Source: Actinoplanes sp. NBC_00393
Lineage (GTDB): Bacteria; Actinomycetota; Actinomycetes; Mycobacteriales; Micromonosporaceae
Reading direction: 5' to 3'
Assembly: GCF_036053395.1 (NCBI RefSeq)
Contig: NZ_CP107942.1
Span: 6,900,501 to 6,964,500 of the forward strand
Length of the DNA: 64,000 bases
This document shows, piece by piece, positions 59,655-64,000 of the stretch. The position numbers and the translations under genes were made by a program. How positions within the stretch are numbered: position 1 is the first letter of the stretch; each line of letters starts with the position of its first letter. The notes beneath the pieces are model-generated. The model ran no database searches, was not told where the DNA came from, and worked only from the letters and a program-made list of their open reading frames with translations.

Positions 59655-59685
59655 GAGCGGAGCCGGGCACTCCCCGGCTCCGCTC
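59655..59685 (+). terminator. Intercistronic hairpin between gluB and gluC
   Basis: GAGCGGAGCCGGG and CCCGGCTCCGCTC form a perfect 13-bp stem with a 5-base loop, 14 bases after the gluB stop and about 20 before gluC. There is no T tract. Such stems often lower downstream expression or protect the binding-protein mRNA, which fits the need for more GluB than permease. Confidence 0.7.
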
Positions 59686-59705
59686 ACCTGTTGCCGAAGG
59701 TGACG

Positions 59706-60371
59706 ATGGACATCTTCTCCGATCCGGCCTATCGGGCCGGATTCATCTGGATCATCGAGCTCACCGCCGCCTCCACGGTCGGCGCGCTGGTACTCGGCGT
59801 CCTGCTGGCGGCCATGCGGGTCTCGCCCGTTCCGGTGCTGCGCGGCTTCGGCGCGGCCTGGGTGAACGTGTTCCGGAACACGCCCCTGACCCTGATCATC
59901 TTCTTCTGCTACTTCGGTCTGTTCGCGGTCCTCGGCTTCGCGCCCTACCCGGACAGCATCGAGTGGAACAACTTCTGGCTCGGCGTGATCGGCCTGTCGG
60001 TCTACACCGCCGCGTTCGTGTGCGAGGCGATCCGGTCCGGCATCAACACGGTGCCGTCCGGTCAGGCCGAGGCCGCACGGGCGATCGGGATGTCGTTCTT
60101 CCAGACCCTGACGATCATCGTGCTGCCGCAGGCCGGACGTGCCGTGGTCGCGCCGCTCGGCAGCATCTTCATCGCGCTGTCCAAGAACTCCACGATCGTC
60201 GGCACGATCGGCGTGATGGAGTCCTCCAACGCGATGAAAGAGCTGATCAACGCGAACGGTGACCGGGTCATCCTGATCTTCCTGATCTTCGCCGGCACGT
60301 TCGCCGCCGTTCTGATCCCCACCGGCTACGCCTTCGGCTGGCTGGCCAACCGACTGGCGGTCAAGCGATGA
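59706..60371 (+). CDS. gluC: Amino-acid ABC transporter permease (first)
   Basis: A permease of about 221 residues with five hydrophobic helices. The HisM-type motif is present: EAIRSGINTVPSGQAEAARA, the ATPase-coupling loop. It forms the membrane channel with GluD. The start is uncertain: ATG 59706, GTG 59700 or TTG 59691 are in frame; AAGG just upstream favours 59706. Its stop overlaps the gluD start (ATGA). Confidence 0.9.
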   Translation: MDIFSDPAYRAGFIWIIELTAASTVGALVLGVLLAAMRVSPVPVLRGFGAAWVNVFRNTPLTLIIFFCYFGLFAVLGFAPYPDSIEWNNFWLGVIGLSVYTAAFVCEAIRSGINTVPSGQAEAARAIGMSFFQTLTIIVLPQAGRAVVAPLGSIFIALSKNSTIVGTIGVMESSNAMKELINANGDRVILIFLIFAGTFAAVLIPTGYAFGWLANRLAVKR

Positions 60372-61246
60372 GCAGCAACACGGACGCGGTGCTCTACGAC
60401 CACCCTGGCCCCCGCGCCCGGATCCGCAACGGCGTCCTCACCGTGCTGTTCGGCGTCGTTCTGCTCGGGCTGGCGTACTGGATCTACCTGAAGTTCGACG
60501 AGAAGGGGCAGTGGGCCGCCGCCCTCTGGAAGCCGTTCACCGAGAGCTCGACGTGGACCGACTACATCCTCCCCGGCCTGTGGGGCACGCTCTCCGCAGC
60601 CGCGGTGGCCATGGTCCTATCGCTGGTCTTCGGTATCGCCTTCGCCGTCGGCCGGCTCTCCGACCACAAGTGGATCAGCTATCCGGCCGGGGCGGTGGTG
60701 GAGTTCTTCCGCGCCGTACCGTTGCTTCTGCTGATCTTCTTCATCTTCTTCGGCGTGCCGTTCCTCACCCTGCAGCCGATGTCGGTGTTCTGGGCGCTGG
60801 TCATCGCCCTCACGCTCTACAACGGGTCGGTGCTCGCGGAGGCCTTCCGGGCCGGCATCCGGGCGGTGCCGCGCGGGCAGAGCGAGGCCGGGTACGCGAT
60901 CGGCATGCGCAAGAGCCAGGTGATGAAGGAGATCCTCGTCCCGCAGGCGGCGCGGGCCATGCTCCCGGTGATCGTCAGCCAGCTCGTGGTCCTGGTGAAG
61001 GACACCGCGCTCGGCTACATCATCTCCTACCCGGAGCTGCTGCAGTACGGCGTGAACAACGTCGCCGCGAACTTCGGCAACGTCATCCAGGCCGCGATCG
61101 TGGTCGCCGTGATCTTCATCGTGGTGAACTCGTCGCTGACCGCGCTTGCCGGCTGGCTGGAACGCCGGACCCGGCGCGGTGGGCGGGCACCCAAGGGGCC
61201 GCAGGCGCCGGCACCTACCGGTGAGGTCACCGCCGCCACCATCTGA
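60368..61246 (+). CDS. gluD: Amino-acid ABC transporter permease (second)
   Basis: A 292-residue permease with an N-terminal helix near 23-42, then the family core with the coupling loop EAFRAGIRAVPRGQSEAGYA. A basic, Pro-rich C-terminal tail follows. It pairs with GluC in a heterodimeric membrane channel. It is translationally coupled to gluC by a four-base overlap and ends 7 bases from the convergent rny gene. Confidence 0.92.
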   Translation: MSSNTDAVLYDHPGPRARIRNGVLTVLFGVVLLGLAYWIYLKFDEKGQWAAALWKPFTESSTWTDYILPGLWGTLSAAAVAMVLSLVFGIAFAVGRLSDHKWISYPAGAVVEFFRAVPLLLLIFFIFFGVPFLTLQPMSVFWALVIALTLYNGSVLAEAFRAGIRAVPRGQSEAGYAIGMRKSQVMKEILVPQAARAMLPVIVSQLVVLVKDTALGYIISYPELLQYGVNNVAANFGNVIQAAIVVAVIFIVVNSSLTALAGWLERRTRRGGRAPKGPQAPAPTGEVTAATI

Positions 61247-61253
61247 CGGGCTT

Positions 61254-62978
61254 CTACCGGGCCAGCTCCGTGACGCGGGACTCTCTGACGACCGTGACGC
61301 GGATCTGGCCCGGATAGGTCAGCTCCTCCTCGATCTGCTTCGCCACATCCCGGGCGAGCACGGCAGCGCCGATGTCGTCGATGTCGTCCGGTCGCACCAT
61401 CACCCGGATCTCGCGGCCGGCCTGCATCGCGAAAACCTTCTCCACCCCGGTCTTGCCGCCGGCGATCTCCTCGATGCGTTCCAGGCGCTTGACGTACGCC
61501 TCCAGGCTCTCCCGCCGGGCACCCGGCCGGCCGCCGGAGCAGGCGTCCGCGGCCTGGGTCAGCACCGCCTCGATGGTCTGCGGCGGAACCTCGTTGTGAT
61601 GCGCTTCGATAGCGTGCACCACGTCCTCGTGCTCACCGTACTTGCGGGCCAGATCGGCGCCGATCAGCGCGTGGCTGCCCTCCACCTCGTGGGTGAGCGC
61701 CTTGCCGATGTCGTGCAGGAACGCGGCCCGGCGCATCGTCGGCACGTCCAGGCCCAGCTCGGCGGCCATGATCCCGGCGATGTGCGCGGTCTCGACCAGG
61801 TGCTTCAGCACGTTCTGCCCGTAACTGGTGCGGTACCGCAGCCGGCCCAGCAACTTCACCAGCTCCGGGTGGATGTTCGTGATGCCGACGTCGACCAGCG
61901 CCTCCTCGGCGGCGCGGTCACAAAGCCGTTCCACCTCGTTCTTCGCGCTGTCGAAGACCTCCTCGATGCGGTGCGGGTGGATCCGGCCGTCCAGGACCAG
62001 TTTCTCCAGGGTCAGGCGGCCGACCTCCCGGCGTACCGGGTCGAAGCACGACAGCAGCACCGCCTCCGGGGTGTCGTCGATGATCAGGTTCACGCCGGTG
62101 GTGGACTCGAAGGCCCGGATGTTGCGGCCCTCCCGCCCGATGATCCGGCCCTTCATCTCGTCACTCGGCAGGTGCAGGACGCTGACCACGCTCTCCGCGG
62201 TCTGCTCGCTGGCGATCCGCTGAATCGCGTCGACCACGATGTGCCGGGCCCGGGTGTCCGCGGTGTTCTTCGCCTCGGTCTCGATGTCCCGGACCAGGAT
62301 CGCCGCCTCCCGCTTCGCCTGACCCTCGATCGACTCGATCAGCTCACCCCGCGCCGTCTCGGCGCTCAGCCCGGCGATCCGCTCCAACTCGCGGCGCTTC
62401 ACCTCTTCGGTCCTGGTGAGGTTGGTCTCCCGCTCGGCCAGGGCGGACTCTCTCTTCGTCAGCTCCGCCTCCAGGGTGCCGAGCCGGCGCTCCCGCTCCA
62501 CGAGGCGCTCCACCTCTTCGGCGTGCAGGCGCTCCCGCTCGTCGATCCGGGCGGCCCGGCGCTCCACCTCGGCAGCCTGCTCCTTCACCGTGGCGTTGAG
62601 CAGCGCGATCTCCCGCTCACCGGAACGGCGGGCCGCAGCCCGGAGCTGCTCGGCGTCAGTCTCGGCCTGGCGGTGAGCGTGCTCGAGAATCGTGTCGGCC
62701 TCCTCGTGGGCGGCCTCCAGAACCCGGCGGGCCTCAGCACGGGCGGCGCTGGCCTCCGCCTTCGCAGCAGCAGTTTCTGCGCGTACGGAAGCGGCCTTCG
62801 CCTTCGCGTCCTCGACCTTCGCCTGCGCGTCACCGACCGCCTGCTCCTGCCGCTCCTGGGCATCCTGCCGGTCGGCGTTCAGATTGCGCAGCGCCCGCGC
62901 CCCGAAAACGATCCCGGCTATCACCGACACGGCGAGCACGATGGTCGCAACCACGAGCACCCAGACCAGGGGGGTCAT
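61254..62978 (-). CDS. rny: Ribonuclease Y
   Basis: RNase Y is a membrane-anchored endoribonuclease starting mRNA decay. The 574-residue protein has one N-terminal transmembrane helix (3-25), a long charged coiled coil (30-260), a KH domain (GRIIGREGRNIRAFE) and an HD domain with AAFLHDIGKAL. ATG 62978 is chosen because the transmembrane helix begins here and GGGAGA lies upstream. The longer frame from 63047 has no support. Confidence 0.95.
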   Translation of the reverse strand: MTPLVWVLVVATIVLAVSVIAGIVFGARALRNLNADRQDAQERQEQAVGDAQAKVEDAKAKAASVRAETAAAKAEASAARAEARRVLEAAHEEADTILEHAHRQAETDAEQLRAAARRSGEREIALLNATVKEQAAEVERRAARIDERERLHAEEVERLVERERRLGTLEAELTKRESALAERETNLTRTEEVKRRELERIAGLSAETARGELIESIEGQAKREAAILVRDIETEAKNTADTRARHIVVDAIQRIASEQTAESVVSVLHLPSDEMKGRIIGREGRNIRAFESTTGVNLIIDDTPEAVLLSCFDPVRREVGRLTLEKLVLDGRIHPHRIEEVFDSAKNEVERLCDRAAEEALVDVGITNIHPELVKLLGRLRYRTSYGQNVLKHLVETAHIAGIMAAELGLDVPTMRRAAFLHDIGKALTHEVEGSHALIGADLARKYGEHEDVVHAIEAHHNEVPPQTIEAVLTQAADACSGGRPGARRESLEAYVKRLERIEEIAGGKTGVEKVFAMQAGREIRVMVRPDDIDDIGAAVLARDVAKQIEEELTYPGQIRVTVVRESRVTELAR

Positions 62979-64000
62979 CTCGCCGCGTCTCCCTTCGCCG
63001 CCGCGCGGTGTGCACGCGCGCGGCCTCATTGCGGGATGCCCGACCAAGGCAGATGACCGCAGGCGGCACCGAACCCGGGCTCACTCGCTCCGCTTCGGCT
63101 TCCCCGAGCTATCCAGTCTCCAGGCGGCTGTTCGGGCCGCCGGGGTGGGCTGCGTGGTTGCCTTTCCTGCAGGTCCGGCTGCTGCCTTTCGGCTGCGGCC
63201 GCCTTTCCTGCAAGCCTGGCTGCTGCCTTTCGGCTGCCGCTGCCTTTCCTGCAAGCCTGGCCGCTGCCTTCCGGCTGCCGCTGCCATCCCTGCAAGCCTG
63301 GCCGCTGCCTTCCGGCTGCCGCTGCCATCCCTGCAAGCCTGGCCGCTGCCTTCCGGCTGCCGCTGCCATCCCTGCAAGCCTGGCCGCTGCCTTCCGGCTG
63401 CCGCTGCCATCTCCTGCGGGTCTGGCTGCCGCGCTGCTGCCTTGTCTGCAGGCCTTGGCTGCCGCTGTCGGCTCGCCGTCTCCGCGGATCGGACCGCCGT
63501 TGCCTTCTTCGCGAATCGGGCTATCAGTGCCTTTCCGCAGATCAGGCTGCCTGATGGCTGCCTTTCTGTGGTTCGGGCTGCCGGTGAGGCTGCCGTTCTC
63601 GCGCGTCCGGCCGCCGCGGGTCGCCACCTTGTTGGCCGGCTCCCCTGGCTGCCCTTCCGCGGCTGGCCCTCCTTTCGCTCACACCGCGGGTTTCGCGTTG
63701 CGAGCGGCCGGATGGTCAGGGCCGCTGGAGGCTGACGAATACTCCGCCTGCGTTTCGCCCAGCTTCCCTGCTGTGGCCGCCGTACCGGATGATCGGGGTG
63801 TCGCACTCGCGGCTGTGAGGCCGTTCGCGGATAGCCTGATCAATCCGGTCAGGTCAGCCCTGGCACGGATCGCCTTCGTCGAGGTCGGTCGGTCACCGAT
63901 GCCCGGGTCACCACCGCCATCGGAACCGCACACAGATCGCCATCTCTGGTTCACCATGCAGGGATCCGTGGTGGATCACCGGTCGGAGCCTCGCCCCGGT
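62979..64000. other. Region without a supported gene up to the window end
   Basis: Apart from the 41-bp repeat, I see no protein family, RNA gene or clear promoter. A minus-strand frame at 63679-63957 (92 residues) lacks homology and its composition is not convincing. In related genomes recA and recX lie near rny, but neither is visible here. Confidence 0.5.
63168..63425. repeat. 41-bp GC-rich minisatellite upstream of rny
   Basis: Units repeat every 41 bases at about 63168, 63209, 63250, 63291, 63332, 63373 and (shifted by one) 63415. Each contains TGCAAGCCTGGCCGCTGCC and TTCCGGCTGCCGCTGCC. The central units are nearly identical and the outer ones diverged. The unit is not a multiple of three, and frames stay open on the minus strand only because no unit frame holds a stop. 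Confidence 0.85.

Noticed and set aside
63168..63425. Possible CRISPR array at the 41-bp repeats
   Set aside because: Units are contiguous with no unique spacers, and no cas gene is in the window.
63679..63957. 92-residue minus-strand frame near the window end
   Set aside because: It has no homology I recognise, no ribosome site and composition typical of non-coding DNA; it is not recX or recA.

Overview
The window is a high-GC actinobacterial chromosome segment, most plausibly from Actinoplanes or another member of Micromonosporaceae (inference). The evidence is the very high GC content with frequent GTG and TTG starts, an IdeR-type iron regulator, a B12-dependent ribonucleotide reductase with NrdR, actinobacterial DUF3039/DUF3099 proteins, the actinobacteria-specific SCO2521-SCO2524 families, and a complete chemotaxis operon, which fits a mycelial genus with motile spores. 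I saw no rRNA, tRNA, transposase, phage gene or CRISPR array.

Layout. (1) 0-3.4 kb: DUF3039, pseudouridine catabolism (psuG and a PfkB kinase joined by a repeat-built micro-ORF), DUF3099 and an HhH-GPD glycosylase. (2) 3.4-14.3 kb: a minus-strand chemotaxis operon reading from 14.3 kb down, with a soluble receptor carrying two signalling tips, a triple-CheW protein, CheB, a HEAT protein, CheR, CheY, CheA, a STAS-like protein, CheY, a second soluble receptor and a small unknown protein. (3) 14.5-22.2 kb: dtd, spo0M, a group 2 sigma factor, an acuC-pat lysine deacetylase/acetyltransferase pair, and ideR behind an unusual upstream ORF and hairpin. (4) 22.2-26.6 kb: a GC-rich repeat block, an HTH gene with an operator-like palindrome and a hexapeptide-repeat tail, an alpha/beta hydrolase, an MFS transporter and a nucleotidyltransferase-like protein. 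(5) 26.6-41 kb: nrdJ-nrdR, an SOS pair (small membrane peptide and lexA), a 57-bp minisatellite, a propeller-like membrane protein, hflX, malic enzyme, miaA-dapF-GDPD and a DUF349 protein.

(6) 41.3-53.7 kb is the accessory region and the best candidate for an undescribed system. SCO2524-, SCO2523- (variant P-loop) and SCO2522-family genes form a tightly overlapping operon. A DUF4062-NACHT-HEAT STAND protein and a D-amino-acid-oxidase-like enzyme follow on the opposite strand, then an SCO2521-family gene, then a SLOG protein and a membrane TrkA-N/RyR protein. Two pairs of convergent genes overlap at their 3' ends. The SCO252x proteins have no function I know of. NACHT, SLOG and RyR/TrkA-N domains are known from nucleotide-linked sensing and conflict systems, so a surveillance role is a reasonable but unproven reading.

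(7) 53.8-64 kb: a PLP dehydratase divergent from a LysR regulator, a 44-bp repeat, miaB, a glutamate-type ABC importer (gluABCD), RNase Y and a 41-bp GC-rich minisatellite with no convincing gene up to the window end.
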